From Symbiodinium natans (Eukaryota > Sar > Dinophyceae > Suessiales > Symbiodiniaceae), in NCBI GenBank assembly GCA_905221605.1, contig CAJNDS010000158.1:405176-469175 (forward strand): a DNA stretch of 64,000 nucleotides, given 5' to 3'. Below are positions 1 through 10,828 of this stretch, piece after piece; within the stretch, counting starts at the first letter, position 1, and the number at the start of each line of letters is the position of its first letter. The translations under genes were made by a program, and so were the position numbers. A model generated the notes under the pieces. That model did not search any database. It had not been told where the DNA came from and saw nothing but the letters and a program-made list of their open reading frames with translations.

Positions 1-271
1 CTAGCGCCTCAGCAAACCATTGCTACCCGCTTTGCTGCCTGGTAGCCAGGCACAAGCTCTGATTTTGATGCAGAACCCACAAGCGATCTTAGTTTTGCGC
101 AGCACAAGATTGAATGAAGTAAACTTCAGGCCCCAACGCCGAAACATCTTCCACAGGCCTTGCGCTCCGAGAACCGTGTGCTCAAGGTGCGCCCCCTTGC
201 CATCGCGGCGCAAGAATGCTTGAGACTTGCGCTTAAGAGTTGAGGGCTGCTGAGGGCATATTCGCGAAATA

Positions 272-338
272 AGGGTTAGGGTTTAGGGTTTAGGGTTTAG
301 GGTTTAGGGTTTAGGGTTTAGGGTTTAGGGTTTAGGGT
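272..338 (+). repeat. Interstitial telomeric block, TTTAGGG
   Basis: About nine nearly perfect tandem TTTAGGG units, after one 6-bp TTAGGG variant. Both flanks are unique sequence, so this is not a chromosome end. Confidence 0.97.
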
Positions 339-984
339 CGTGGAACACACCGGGATGCGATGGGCTGCTGGAACTCCCCCTTCAGGGCTGTTTTAGGACT
401 TCTGACTCCTGAATGCCAGGCCCAGATCCATGACCTGACGATGCCAAGTCGAGCCACGGCGCAAAATCAAGGGAGACGAAGAAACTGACCTGTCAAGTGG
501 GTTTAGGGTGTCGGGTTTAGGGTTTAGCGTGACAGCTTTGTGAGCCAGTGTGGTGGTCGAGAACTTCGGACGACCCTGTCTGGGGGCTTGCATTTCGTGA
601 TTCTCGCATTGGGTGGGCGCATGGGTCCTCGAAATGATGACCTTCTTGGTGCTGCCGCATGCTTCTGATGCTCCTGCCTAGGTGCCGCGCACATATCCGA
701 AAGGTGAAGGGGTGTCCCAGACTTCGCGATCTGCCAGATCACGAGTTCGCCTATAGGTCCCTCGCACATTCTGCATTTGACATCGTGCTCCCAGTTAGGC
801 CGCGTTCACCTTTGGGAGGCGCATTCTTCCTCTGCTTTTTTTTTGGAGTTTGGGGCTCATGGATGTCTTGGCTTCGTGCTTCCCTCTCTTAACATGCATC
901 TGTGGTGTGGCACATGGCTCTCTCCCGCTCCGAAATGCAGAGCTCCTTGTTGCGGTCTTGGGCCCCTGGAGTTTTCTTGGAGTG

Positions 985-1039
985 TTAGGGTTTAGGGTTT
1001 AGGGTTTAGGGTTTAGGGTTTAGGGTTTAGGGTTTAGGG
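985..1039 (+). repeat. Interstitial telomeric block, TTTAGGG
   Basis: About eight TTTAGGG units in plus orientation between unique flanks. Confidence 0.97.
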
Positions 1040-3320
1040 GCTCTTGGCGTGGTCTTGGAGTGCTGCTCTCTGGTTGGAGTGCTCAAGGAGTGGCCATTGC
1101 ATGCTTTTGGAGTCTCGGGGGTGTATGGAACTCTTGTGAAGTAGCTTTAGACCGTTTGGGGGGACGCAGGCAAAAGGACCGTCGTATTTTTGGGTTTATT
1201 TCGGGGGCCACCGAGACCCCCATTTTATGGGAAGATGCCTTGCGAGCCGCGTTCCAAGGAGTCTGCACCAAGGACATTTTCGAGTCGGAGGAACAAAGGC
1301 AGGAAACATGTTCTCAAAGCCCTCACGGGTTCAGGGTGCTAAAAGGTACCTTAAACCCGACATGCTGAATCCTAGAATCAAGCCCCATCGTGACACCAGG
1401 TCTGGCAGCCAAAGCAGGCCTGACAGCAAAAGCGTGCCCGAAGAGCAAGCGCCGGGCACCAAGAGGAAGCCGGGAAAGTTTTGTCTCCTAGATTCCCGAA
1501 CGGCCCTCGCCCGTCCAGAAGGGCCCTGGAGTACTCAAGTCCTCATCCCTCAGCCCGAAGCCGTCCTCAACTTTGCCTGCGAAACGCTGAGCTCCTTCTC
1601 CTTTTGTAAGGCCGATGCTGCCGGGAGCCTTCCCAGAAGACCTCGAGATCGTGGGAGCCAGCGCCAACTTCGAGGTCCGGAGTAGAGGGCACGTTTCGTG
1701 TGGTTTTAGGGGATGGTAGGTTATTGGGTTGCTCTTCTGCTGGTTTTTAGGGAGGCCTTTAGGGTTTTGAGGGTTCTTGGGGTTTAGGGTTTCGCAGCAC
1801 CCGCGGCAGGACTCAAGGGCAGACTCCAGCAAGACCCTGACGCTGGATACGCTGGATACGCGAGTTCCAAGTCCCAAACCAAGGCGTCGAGTGCAGGCAC
1901 CTCGCGTCAAAGGAGGGTTTTCAAAATTTCGGTGTTCGTTCAGCACACTGATGTAGCCCTTTGCGGGCCTTGGGCAAGCAGATGCGTGTCCCTGCCCACT
2001 CGGTGAGTGGAGCACAAAGAGCACATGAGGCCGTATGCCTGCAGGCAAGCAACGACGCCCAAGAGGCGTAGCCAGAACGAGGAACATAGTCAACCGGGAG
2101 GGAGCGAATGCAAGCCTGTGCGATCCTCCGGCTCAAGTCGATGAAGCTCCCTTAAGAGCCCTGTCATCAGGCACGCGCCAAAACATCGTGTTGCTCCTTT
2201 GGCATCCCCTCCACCCCCTCGGCCCCCTCGCCCGTACAAACTGCGGACCGCGCTGGGTGCCTCCCTAGAGGGGAAGCTGGGCAAGCTTGACGTTTAAGGG
2301 GGCCTACTCAAATCTGACCAGCCATGACTGATTACGAGGATCATATATAATCATCCGATATCTTCAGAACCAATTTTCCGAGTCATGTTGGAAAGACAGG
2401 TCCCAGGCGCAACGAAGCATTTTCAGGAGCTGCAAGGACAGCCAACCCCGAACTCACCCAAAGAAATGCGAGCCCTATATTGGACACGCCAGTTTCCGTG
2501 TAACCGGAAGGCAGCGGAAGGCATCTGTTGACCCTGCTGTGGTGTTCTGTCCAGGGGTTCACGTTCACCGGGGATGTAGAGGTTGCCCTCTGTCAGCGAT
2601 GCCTGAGAGGGTATGTGCTAGTGTTCGAGGGGGTCTTCCAGAGAGCTTCAGCCGCCTGGGCCGAAGGTAAAGGCGGCCCGAGAGAGCCTACGAGCACGGA
2701 CCTTCGGGCTGCTTGGCCGCGGGCACACCTCTTGAATCCTCTTTTCATGGGGATTGACATTGAGTATGATCTCCCTTTCTTGGAGACCAGAAGCCCGCCT
2801 CCCCACCCCCTGATGGAGTGAGACGCAAGTTTCTCACACCTCAAGGGGCACTTTCAGTTCTCCAAGGCTTAGTGATTTCCATGTGTCTCCAGCATCTTGC
2901 CCCAGGCTAAAGGAGTCCGTGAACGTCTCGCTTTCCGCAGCCCGTCTCGGCATGCTGACGCAGCGGGAGATTCTGATGGAAGAGTTGGAATCCCAGGCTG
3001 CGATCGAACCCGAAGTGCCCAGCATGTTGCAGCTAAAAATCCTAGACCCTAAGATTTTCTTGGGGAGACCCCTGGAGGCCAGCATGCGCCGAATGATGTC
3101 GGCCTTTGTGCCTGCTGGAGAGTTCGAGTCTCGCCGCCACAACGTCCTGCAAGCGATCTCCAGGCCCAGCTTTCAGAAGAAAATTGGTTGGCACCCTTGC
3201 ACCACCGTTTGTCTCCCAGTCGCCCATCCGAATCAGGCACATTGTTTTCAAAATTCTGGTGATGGTTGCCCCTTGGCTGCATCCTGTGCAGCGGCAGGGA
3301 GCCTGCAGAACCCGAGACCC

Positions 3321-3392
3321 TGCGAGATTCAGGCCATCCTCGCCAACTCGTGCTACCTGGGCTATGACGCTGACCTCCAGGTCGGGACCCAA
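3321..3392 (+). CDS. Channel exon: S1 helix
   Basis: The frame reads ILANSCYLGYDADLQVG, the usual end of S1 in this family (a hydrophobic run, then N-S-x-x-x-G). The 5' boundary is uncertain; several AG dinucleotides lie just upstream. The frame stays open past 3392 without channel-like sequence. Confidence 0.6.
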
Positions 3393-3992
3393 AACCACCT
3401 CCCCCCCATCAAAAAACTCCAGCAGCTATGTAGAAAACCCACAGACCCTGCGCCAGGTTCGGAACAGTTTCCGGCGGATCCAGAGCCAAGACACCGCGGC
3501 CTTGCTACCGGCGGCGGACGTCGTGTTTCCGGCTCCTCAGCGAGCTTTGTGTCAAGAGGGATACCGCGACAAAGAGACGTGATGCTCCTGCATCCCCTTT
3601 GATGTACAAGACCAGCGTGACATGCGCCGGGTAAGGTCATTTTTGTCGTCGAGCTGTTTATTCGACTTGGCGCAGAACGGCGCAGTTTCTTCGAGGGCGA
3701 GGAGAAGTGGTGGAGACATTGCTGCGCATATGTTGCTGCATTCTGCCGTGCAAAACCCCTTCAGAAATTGTCTCGGGGTTTTCAACTGCCTCCGTGTGAG
3801 CCAGATTCTACTCTAGAGGTGTGCAAATTCCCTTTGCTGCTGGCTGAGGAACATCTTTGACATTGTCAGATCCTGAGCTACCTAAAAGGTGACGATCTGT
3901 CCTCCAAGCCATAGGAAGCTGCAGAACAAGGGCATGAGGCTAGAACCGGAGGCACCCTGATTTTTTATATGGGAGTTGAGGGGCCATTCTGC

Positions 3993-4046
<54 letters not shown>

Positions 4047-5357
4047 CTCTTGAAGAAAACCCCGGCTTTAGAGGGCATTGGATGTGCCTACTACTATAAC
4101 TACTACACTTGCTTTAATTTCTACGAATAGTATAACTGCTACTGTCTTGTGGAGGTCCTGGTGCTGAACTCCGGCCTGGAGAGCTTCACCACCTTTGCCA
4201 ACTTCAGCTTCCTGCGGATCCTCCGCGTTTTCCGTGCCGCGGCCGAGTTGGCCCCTCTGAACTTCTCGGGTTTAGGGTTTAGGGTTTAGGGTTTAGGGTT
4301 TAGGGTTTAGGGTTTAGGGTTTAGGTGTTGCCGTGGCAGGCTGTAGCGGGAACATGGGGGCGCAGCACGGAGAAGCACGCTGCTTCGACCTGAGGACTCG
4401 TGCGCCTGGTCCGGGTCGTACGGAATGTGAAGATCCTTGGGCAGCAAGTGCCCAGAAGGAGGCAATCTTTGGTAGATGTTCGTAGGTCGTAGGTCTTTGT
4501 CAAAGCGGAGCAAGCTGGTCCCTCAACGGAGCCTGCGACAGCTTCAGGAGTCTCAAGTCACTGCGGACGATGATCTTCGCGTTGATCAACTCCTTTGTGT
4601 CCCTGCTCTGGGCTTTCGACCCTCGCATGGAAAGTTCGAGCAGGGCTGTGCAGCCTTGGGAGTTTCGAGTTGGCTGGTTGGCGAGTTTCAGCAGATTGAT
4701 TCGCATTGATTCGCCAGTGCCAGCACAATGAAGCCTTCCTCCCGACCCATCCTTGACTATTGAGAGCCCCCCGCTTGCAAGCGGGGCTCTTAAGCAAAGA
4801 GGCAGTGGCCAGCTGGAGCCTGGACCCATAAGAAACCATCAGATCCACTTTCCACTTTGAGAGCACTGGAAATTCAGTAGCCCCGCGCTCAAGGCGATGA
4901 TCTGCCTGATCATCTTCATCTTCAGCATCCTCTTCTGCAATGGTGCCGGCTCCTCACGAAAAAACCGAAATCTCCTAAAAAATTCAAAAGGTCTCACGCC
5001 ATTCTGTTTCCAAGGTTGCCGCTCATAACAACACGCTTTCAGTCGAGTTGGACAGCCACGGCAACGTCACGACCTCTGAAAGCTACGCCATGGTGCAAGA
5101 GGCCAGGGGGGTGGGCAAAGGCCTTCTTTTGCAAACTCAGAAGCCAGGAGTCTCTTTCTTGTCTTCATGAACCTCTCATGTCGCGTTTGCACATGAGCGG
5201 TGCTCTACAAGGCCCTCTTGGCTCTCGACCACTTCGGTGGGCTGTGGCCAACGTGCATCAGCCTCTTCAGCCATGGACCTCAGTCGGGAGTCCATAGACG
5301 CCGGAAGCCTCACGTCAAGACATGTCTCACCTTGGGGGTTCGTACAGTAACGTTGGC

Positions 5358-5393
<36 letters not shown>

Positions 5394-6939
5394 TGTCCCA
5401 GAGCACGTGATCTCAGCGTGGGTTTTGGAGGAGAGTCTTGGCTGCGGTCCACCCTTTGTCTCGTGTCTGGCAGGTGCTGTGACAGGCGGCAATGATTGGA
5501 TGATGTATGGGGAGATGCTGAGGCGGGGTTGGATTTCGTAGTGTGGTCTCAGAGGTCTACGATCTCCTGTCGAAGCCTCGCATGAAAGCCCCGAGGAGAC
5601 TGCGGGCTGACGAGGGGGACTTCACTGGAGAGCTGTATTTCATGGTCTTCGGCTTTTACGCTTCTCGGCTCTCTAGTGGTGACGTTGCCTGGGCGAGTCG
5701 GCCGGTTCAGCTCTCCAGCAGTCGTCACGGTGTCGTAGCCTTCAAGCCCAGGTGGCTTTCTGCATGATCGGCCTCCTGAATGCTGCTGCCACAGCTGTTT
5801 CATGCTTGCTGATGCCTTCTTCAGCAAGTTTTGGCATGTGCACCTCGTCAGGTGGTCACCGGTATCTTTGTGGACAGCGCCGTGTCCACTCGAACCGAGG
5901 ATGAGGTTGTTGATGCCTTCACAGTCCCTCGGACAGGATTCAGCAGGCACTGGTGAGGTTGGGTCTGGCAGGCTTTCTGGTAGACCTGGTAGACGTGTAG
6001 CCAAGAGTTGGGTCATTGTGGAGGAACTACTAAACGCTTGCCAGAGCATTCGAGCTGTGCTTGCATCTGTCATTGGGCCCCACAGTCAATGACAGCTGCG
6101 TATTGGCAGCCGAAGTGGACATCCTCGACACAGCCTTGTGCCTTGTGGCGTTTCGCGTACCAAGGAAACAATGGCTTCGCGATGTCGCGAAGTTCGGCGC
6201 ATCTTCAACGAGGCACCTTTGGGACAGTTTTCTCGTGTCTTCTCCGCGTTGTCGCTCAAATTGCCTAGGCGAGTGCTTGCACTGCACCGCCGGTAGGATA
6301 ATAGCGGGCAGTGCTGCCAGGCAGATGTCGAAGGCAAGGGGGCTCTCACCTACGAGCAGCTCAAGGACGTCCCCGCCTAGCACTCTCTCTCTCTCTCTGC
6401 CTGTGCTTGTGCTTGTGCTTGTGCTTGTGCTTGTGCTTGTGCTTGTGCTTGTGCTTGTGCTTGTGCTTGTGCTTGTGCTTGTGCCTTGCTTGTGCTTGTG
6501 CTCGTGCCTGCGCTTGGGCTTGGGCTTGTGTTTTTTTTTTGATGTGTGTGTGTGTGTGTGTGTCTCCGTTTGTGTTTTCTGCTCTGGCTCATGGGCATAA
6601 GGAAGTCACGCCCAGACACTACGCATGGTCGCTTGCCTGCCTTCTCCTGTGCCTTGTTGGTGGGTGGAAATGTTTCTTGCTGTGTGCTCGCAAATAGTTC
6701 GCAAATCTACCCACAAAGATCAAAAAGTTCCAGCAGTTGCCACAGCATGCACGTTTGTAGCAATACGCTTACCTGTGTACCGACAGTTCGTCAGCAGCGT
6801 TCCAGATCCGTGCACCCGGGTGGTCAGAGGTTGTTCAGAAAATCTGCTTGTATGTGTGTGATTCTTTCACACCTTTGCCGCGCGCGCGCGCGCGGGTGGG
6901 TGGGTGGGTGGGTGGGTGGGTGGGTGGGTGGGTGGGCGG

Positions 6940-6970
<31 letters not shown>

Positions 6971-8693
6971 TTTTTTGTCTTTTTCTTTTGTGTGTGTGTG
7001 GGTACTCAGAAAGTTCCGCTACTTGCAGGACCAATTGAGCAACCCCTGGGTGAAGGTGGAGACCCTTGCTGTTTGCTGTTGAAAATTTGAATGACGCCTG
7101 ACTTCGAGGGCATGCGCATCACCCACTGGCAGCCGCACTTGTATGTATATATATATATATGGGGGTTTCGCGATTTTAAGGGGTACCTTCTTGGGGTCCT
7201 CATTATCAGGGGATCCTACTATGTATGGGGTCTACATTAGGGTCCCCTTATGCTCGCAAACGCCTTGAGTCAGGAATCAAGGGGTCCCGGTGTGTCGGGC
7301 TCCTCATGTCGTAAAACGCTTTCGGCACAACCCAACCTGACAATGCAGGCGTATTTCCATGGACTGGACATCGATCCCAACGAGGCCGGGGGCATGGCCA
7401 TCGAAGAGCCCAGCACATGGGGGCTCAAAATTATGGTCCCTTTTGTGGGTCTCCCTGATGGTCCCTTTTTTGGGGTCTCCAAGATGGTTGTAGCTATATT
7501 CCTTCCAGCCCAGGGTACGAAAAAGGGCCCGAATGGTTAGATCACCCCCCTCCCCACCCCCCCCACGTGCCTGAGCCAAGCCGTCGCAACCTCGAAGGCA
7601 GCGATCATATTCACCCTGATGGCGGCGACCTCGGAACTGGTGCAGGGGCCTTCTGCCGTGTCTACTCCCCCAGCTCCGACTTGCTCCACTTGTGAGGGAG
7701 TAAGATCAGGCATAATAGGTACAGTCGTTCCAGGTCTTGTATTGAGGCGCGTGCGTCATGTTCGTCGTTGCACCTAGGATACCGACCACAACGGAACCGA
7801 ACCTTGGCAGCAAGGATGTCAAGGATCTGGGCGTGGATTCGGAGAGTACAGCCATTTTGCTCGGCCGGGATTGCGAATTTGCTGCAGGCTCAACTCAGCC
7901 CGAGGCCCTTGCTGAATTTCTCGTTGCCGAACGAACTGATAGGACACTTTGTGACACTTTTCGTAGGCTTTTGACATGGAGCCCCTCCGCCCCCTCCTGC
8001 GGCTGCTTCTGCCGGCGCCTTTCCTCGGCCCTCGAAGGGAGAGCATTGCGGGGGGGCTCCTCATGCCGAGCGAGGTTTGGGGCATGATGGGCATGCGCTC
8101 CAAGCACCCGGTCGTCTGGCCGATGGCTCCTGCGTGGGCGTGTGTGCTGGGCACAACTTATGCTCCTTCGCCGCCTAGCGCCTGCGCCTTCTCCACGGGA
8201 AAGGTCTTTCAAATTTACAAATTGACTTGCTGCAAATCGCAGCAAGCACCTCGAAGTGCTTGCATCGAGGGCTTTGCTGCAGCGCTCAACGGCCTCATTG
8301 TGATTTGTTCCCGGGCTGCTGAGCGCCTTAGTGAGCGCATTGGCTTCCCTGTTCGAGCTCCTATAGCTCCTCCCCCGTCTCCCGAAAGGATCCCGCTCGC
8401 ATCTTTGTTAACATAGGAGCGAGGCCACCCAAGTTCGCGCGGTGGGAAGGTTGGCGCCGACTTGGCGCAGGTGCGGAAGCGGGGGAATTCCGTGTTGGTG
8501 GTCGCGTTCGACTCTCAAAAAAAGATGCTATTGAACATAAATCAAGGTGGACTCGAGCCTTGCATCGCGGCAAAGGTTTTCAAAACTGGGCAATGTTCCG
8601 CAAGACTCACGCGACCTGGGCACTGAACTCACTCTCAGGTAACTGCAGATGAGTTTATTGATGGCACCATGAAGCTCAAGGGCTCTGCCAAGA
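3321..8693 (+). CDS. Voltage-gated cation channel with C-terminal EF-hand pieces (multi-exon gene)
   Basis: A six-helix ion-channel domain can be pieced together in order: S1 (3321), S2 (3636), start of S3 (3849), S3-S4 (4155), S4-S5 linker and S5 (4543, 4894), pore helix (5200), filter (5474) and S6 in three exons (5627, 5752, 5852). EF-hand-like exons follow near 6319, 7349 and 8639. Key motifs are WWNIFDIV across the S2-S3 junction, TGGNDW in the pore and VVTGIFVDSAV at the end of S6. The family passes Na+ or Ca2+ across the plasma membrane on depolarisation; EF hands suggest Ca2+ feedback. One channel domain is visible, so it is either a single-domain channel or one domain of a longer protein. 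Many introns start GC or GA and keep frame. The N-terminus, part of S3, the full S4 charge array and the last exons were not located. An open frame at about 2883-3180 could be the N-terminus, but I cannot confirm it. Confidence 0.85.
3636..3712 (+). CDS. Channel exon: S2 helix
   Basis: An AAG acceptor precedes VIFVVELFIRLGAE, a typical S2 with its acidic residue inside the helix, followed by RRSFFEGEEKW. The exon ends two bases into a Trp codon. The intron 3713-3848 begins GA and ends AG, and joins to give WWNIFDIV. Confidence 0.8.
3849..3867 (+). CDS. Channel exon: start of S3
   Basis: A very short coding piece that completes WWNIFDIV with the S2 exon. The intron after it is unresolved; the middle of S3 should lie on another micro-exon before 4155 that I did not find. 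Confidence 0.65.
3993..4043 (+). repeat. (CT)n microsatellite
   Basis: Pure CT run after three GCTC copies, inside a channel intron. It could act as a polypyrimidine tract but no nearby AG was tied to it. Confidence 0.95.
4155..4269 (+). CDS. Channel exon: end of S3 and voltage sensor S4
   Basis: After a GAG acceptor the frame reads VLVLNSGLESFTTFANFS, then FLRILRVFRAAAELAP. Arginines every third position mark S4, although only three are on this exon; the rest may lie on an unidentified exon. The 3' boundary is uncertain because GT at 4270 is out of phase with the next exon. A TTTAGGG block starts at 4270. Confidence 0.75.
4270..4325 (+). repeat. Interstitial telomeric block in a channel intron
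   Basis: Eight TTTAGGG units directly after the S3-S4 coding stretch, within the intron between S4 and the S4-S5 linker. Confidence 0.97.
4543..4611 (+). CDS. Channel exon: S4-S5 linker and start of S5
   Basis: The frame reads FRSLKSLRTMIFALINSF then VSLLW, the family's amphipathic linker running into S5. The exon ends in phase 0 after Trp. The intron 4612-4893 starts GC and ends AAG. Confidence 0.8.
4894..4947 (+). CDS. Channel exon: S5 helix
   Basis: Starts in phase 0 and reads AMICLIIFIFSILFCNGA, a membrane helix that continues the preceding linker exon without a frame break. The 3' end is approximate. Confidence 0.8.
5200..5269 (+). CDS. Channel exon: pore helix
   Basis: Reads LDHFGGLWPTCISLF, the pore helix with the usual F-G and L-F anchors. 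Intron 5270-5473 begins GC and ends AG; splicing recreates a Ser codon before AVTGGNDW. The 5' end is not resolved. Confidence 0.75.
5360..5393 (+). repeat. (CT)n microsatellite
   Basis: CT dinucleotide run inside the intron that splits the pore loop. Confidence 0.95.
5474..5523 (+). CDS. Channel exon: selectivity filter
   Basis: Reads AVTGGNDWMMYGEMLR. TGG-x-DW is the pore signature. It lacks the Glu or Asp of a classic Ca2+ filter position and the Lys of animal Na+ channels, so ion preference cannot be inferred. Confidence 0.85.
5627..5659 (+). CDS. Channel exon: start of S6
   Basis: Reads GELYFMVFGFY; the frame is open for about 80 nt upstream so the 5' end is uncertain. It ends in phase 0 at a GC donor; intron 5660-5751 ends AG. 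Confidence 0.8.
5752..5781 (+). CDS. Channel micro-exon: middle of S6 (30 nt)
   Basis: Exactly ten codons, VAFCMIGLLN, phase 0 on both sides, with an AG acceptor before and a GC donor after. Joined to its neighbours it gives an uninterrupted S6 helix ending LNVVTGIFVD. Confidence 0.8.
5852..5911 (+). CDS. Channel exon: end of S6
   Basis: Begins after AG and reads VVTGIFVDSAV then STRTEDEVV, the strongly conserved cytoplasmic end of S6. Preceded by a 70-nt GC-AG intron (5782-5851). The 3' end is approximate; GT dinucleotides follow. Confidence 0.85.
6319..6375 (+). CDS. Channel exon: EF-hand-like segment
   Basis: After an AG acceptor the frame reads ADVEGKGALTYEQLKDV. It matches an EF-hand loop (D, E, G, G, L, E positions) with an imperfect final glutamate, so Ca2+ binding may be weak. 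Confidence 0.5.
6382..6563 (+). repeat. CT, TGTGCT hexamer and TG simple-repeat cluster
   Basis: A CT run, about fourteen copies of a CTTGTG hexamer, a T run and a TG run in succession. Leucine- or cysteine-rich frames here are repeat artefacts. Confidence 0.95.
6881..6976 (+). repeat. CG, GGGT and TG repeats side by side
   Basis: (CG)n, then about twelve GGGT units, then (TG)n and a T run. CG and TG runs favour Z-DNA and GGGT favours G-quadruplex (general knowledge); here they abut within about 95 bp in a channel intron. Confidence 0.95.
7165..7261 (+). mobile_element. Dispersed GGGGTACC-type repeat, copy A (MITE-like)
   Basis: Begins GTTTCGCGATTTTAAGGGG and ends CCCCTTATGCTCGCAAAC, which are imperfect inverted repeats. 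The core GGGGTACCTTCTTGGGGTCC recurs in copies at 10.5, 27.2, 36.3 and 36.6 kb. No ORF inside. It sits in a channel intron. Confidence 0.65.
7349..7384 (+). CDS. Channel micro-exon: EF-hand helix (36 nt)
   Basis: Between an AG acceptor and a GC donor, phase 0 on both sides, the frame reads AYFHGLDIDPNE, which resembles the helix between the paired EF hands of these channels. A possible partner piece (LASLFELL) lies near 8340-8363. Confidence 0.5.
8639..8693 (+). CDS. Channel exon: end of EF-hand domain
   Basis: After an AG acceptor the frame reads VTADEFIDGTMKLKGSAKS. D-E-F-I-x-G is the exit of an EF hand, and the LKGSAK tail is common in alveolate channels of this type. It ends at a GC donor (8694). 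The final exon was not found. Confidence 0.65.
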
Positions 8694-8699
8694 GCTCCC

Positions 8700-10490
8700 C
8701 GGCTTTGTTCGGGCACCAGTGGCAAGTTCACTTCGGTTGTTCTTGACCGCCTGAAATGCCCTCACCCCAAATCTCTTCCAGCCTTAGCCGCTGAGCTCAG
8801 CAAAGAGCATTTTTTGTCTCATGTCCGCTTTCGGCCCCCCGAGGTGTGGACATGCTTCTGCTCATGCCACTGTCCTGCAGCTGGGAAGAGGGTGTAGGGA
8901 CTGATGGACCAATATGGCCCCAACTCCCAAAACCCCCCTAAACTTAAAAAACCCCTGAAGTCCTGCAGGTCCTCTAAGAGACCTAAACCCCTTTGGCCAT
9001 GAGGTTCGACCAGGTCCGGCCTCTTACCTGCAACTGGGGGTGCTTTGCAGGTCGATGATGGCACAGGCTTAGTGTCACCATGCTCTTGCATGCGTTTACG
9101 AGCTTGGCTCTTCCCGTTTCCTGGCTGGCTCCGCCCTCAAAAGCGGGTGTAGTTCTGTCTGCTTCTTTCCTCCCTCTAAGTAGGCAAGGGTGTGCTTACC
9201 TTTCAGATGGTCCCTGGCTAGACTCCGAGTGGCCAGATATTCTTGCATGTGCGGGAAGTCATATATATATATATATACATGTATATAATATTTACTGAAA
9301 TACATGTATATATATATATATATATATATTTATATGTACTTTCATGTGCAATACATAGTGCAGCACATTCGATGAAGAACGCGCTGATGTTTGGGCACGA
9401 TTTGAAAACAGTGCAGTGGCCACTAGGGCCATATGTTCCAGCCCCCAACCCCGAACTTTGAACTGGGAGTCCTAAACCCTTCAACTTGCAACACGAGCGT
9501 GGGACGTCCGTGGGGTTCTGTACGGCAGGGCTGAAGGCGCGCTTTTTGTTCAGATGCGGTTTTTTGAGGAAGATGCTTTTCAGCTTGAGGCTGTGTGGTA
9601 GCTTCGCCGAGGTTTACCACCAAGTTTAACTTCCTGTGCTCCTTCATTGAGGCGCTTTGCATTCAATCGGGCCTGGGTCGATGCAGCAATACTTGGATGG
9701 AAACATATACAAAATGATGTAACATATCTATAAATATTAAAAAACTTTGCCCACATTGTGCCCACATTGTGCCCTGGGTTCTTCAATAGCCAAGCTCTAT
9801 GCTGATCAGCTCATGCCAGCAGATCATTCGCCGTACTTTCGAGATGCCCAGCTATGTACAACAGACATCTCTCTTACGAAGAACATAGAACCGTAAATAT
9901 AAATATAAATATAAATAAATAAATAAGTAAATAAATAAATAAATATAAATATAAATAAATAAATAAATAAATATATATATATATATATACATATATTTAT
10001 CCGTATATATATATATTTCTATGATACATATATTTGTGCATTATATATATATGTATATCTACATATATATATATATGTAATTACATATGCGGCACAGCGT
10101 CAGAGTCGCAGGGTTCAAGATTTCCCGCTGCTGAGGACGAGCTGCGAGGCATCAAGTCGGTGCTTACCCCAGGCCTCGTCAGCATGACTTCTGAAGGTTC
10201 AAAGGGGGACACGTAGAATACATACAAAGGAAGAGATCTATATGTCTGGGCGCGAATAGCAGCTTGAAGAAAATTGTCGGAGACTCTTACTGATGGTGAT
10301 CGGGCACTTGGTACATCATTCTCCCAAAGCAAAAAGCTTCAGGAGGAGTTGCAAAATGTGTAAGCTACATGTTTGGACAGGGGGTGCAAGCAAAAGCGTG
10401 CCGGCAAAGATCTTCAAGGCACCAGACGGCACAGCATCTTGGCGGCAGTGTCGGCTTGTCTGGGCCTGTGCTTTGTTTGGTGGTTCGGGT
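8700..10490. other. AT-rich stretch without recognisable gene
   Basis: Contains (TA)n runs at 9261-9330 and a long TAAA/TATA tract at 9895-10085. It should also hold the missing last channel exon(s). No other motif was recognised. Confidence 0.5.
9895..10085. repeat. AT-rich simple-repeat tract
   Basis: Repeated ATAA, TATAA and TA units with short palindromic segments such as ACATATATATATATATGT. Confidence 0.95.
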
Positions 10491-10494
10491 CAGA

Positions 10495-10572
10495 AGATTC
10501 GGGGGTGCCTTATTGGGGCCCTTATAAGGGTATCCTACTATTTGGGGGTCTATATTAGGGGTCCACGTTTGA
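10495..10572 (+). mobile_element. Dispersed repeat, copy B
   Basis: Shares the series GGGGTGCCTTATTGGGG, then GGTATCCTACTATTTGGGGG, then TCTATATTAGGGGTCC with copies A and C. The ends are less clear. It lies about 260 bp before the sulfotransferase start. Confidence 0.55.
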
Positions 10573-10828
10573 CAGTGGGCTGAAACAGATGCTTGCAAGC
10601 TGAGCTGATCTGCTAATGCATTCAGTCCTGTTTGAGATCTTGACTGGCTTGAACGCCTCCCGCCAGTCCTCAGAGACAGATTGTATGGGGATTAGCTACT
10701 AAAAGATTCTCGCTGCCCCTAATAGCATGGTTGTCATGGCCTCTTGTTTTCGTTTCTGCGATGCTAGGACCTGCTAGGAAATATAGTCAGCCCGGGAATC
10801 TAGGAACAGCTACTCCTCCAGTTTTTGT

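Larger units (their letters stand above)
1..2880. other. Stretch without a recognisable gene
   Basis: No conserved protein motif, RNA gene or convincing exon pair was found. Open frames are short and overlap on both strands with no domain-like pattern. Two TTTAGGG blocks (272-338 and 985-1039) and single TTTAGGG copies near 507-533 and 1775-1790 are present. It may be intergenic or part of a long intron. Confidence 0.5.

Noticed and set aside
3112-3135. GGAGAGTTCGAGTCTCGCC as a tRNA T-arm
   Set aside because: No acceptor stem, D-arm or anticodon arm could be placed around it.
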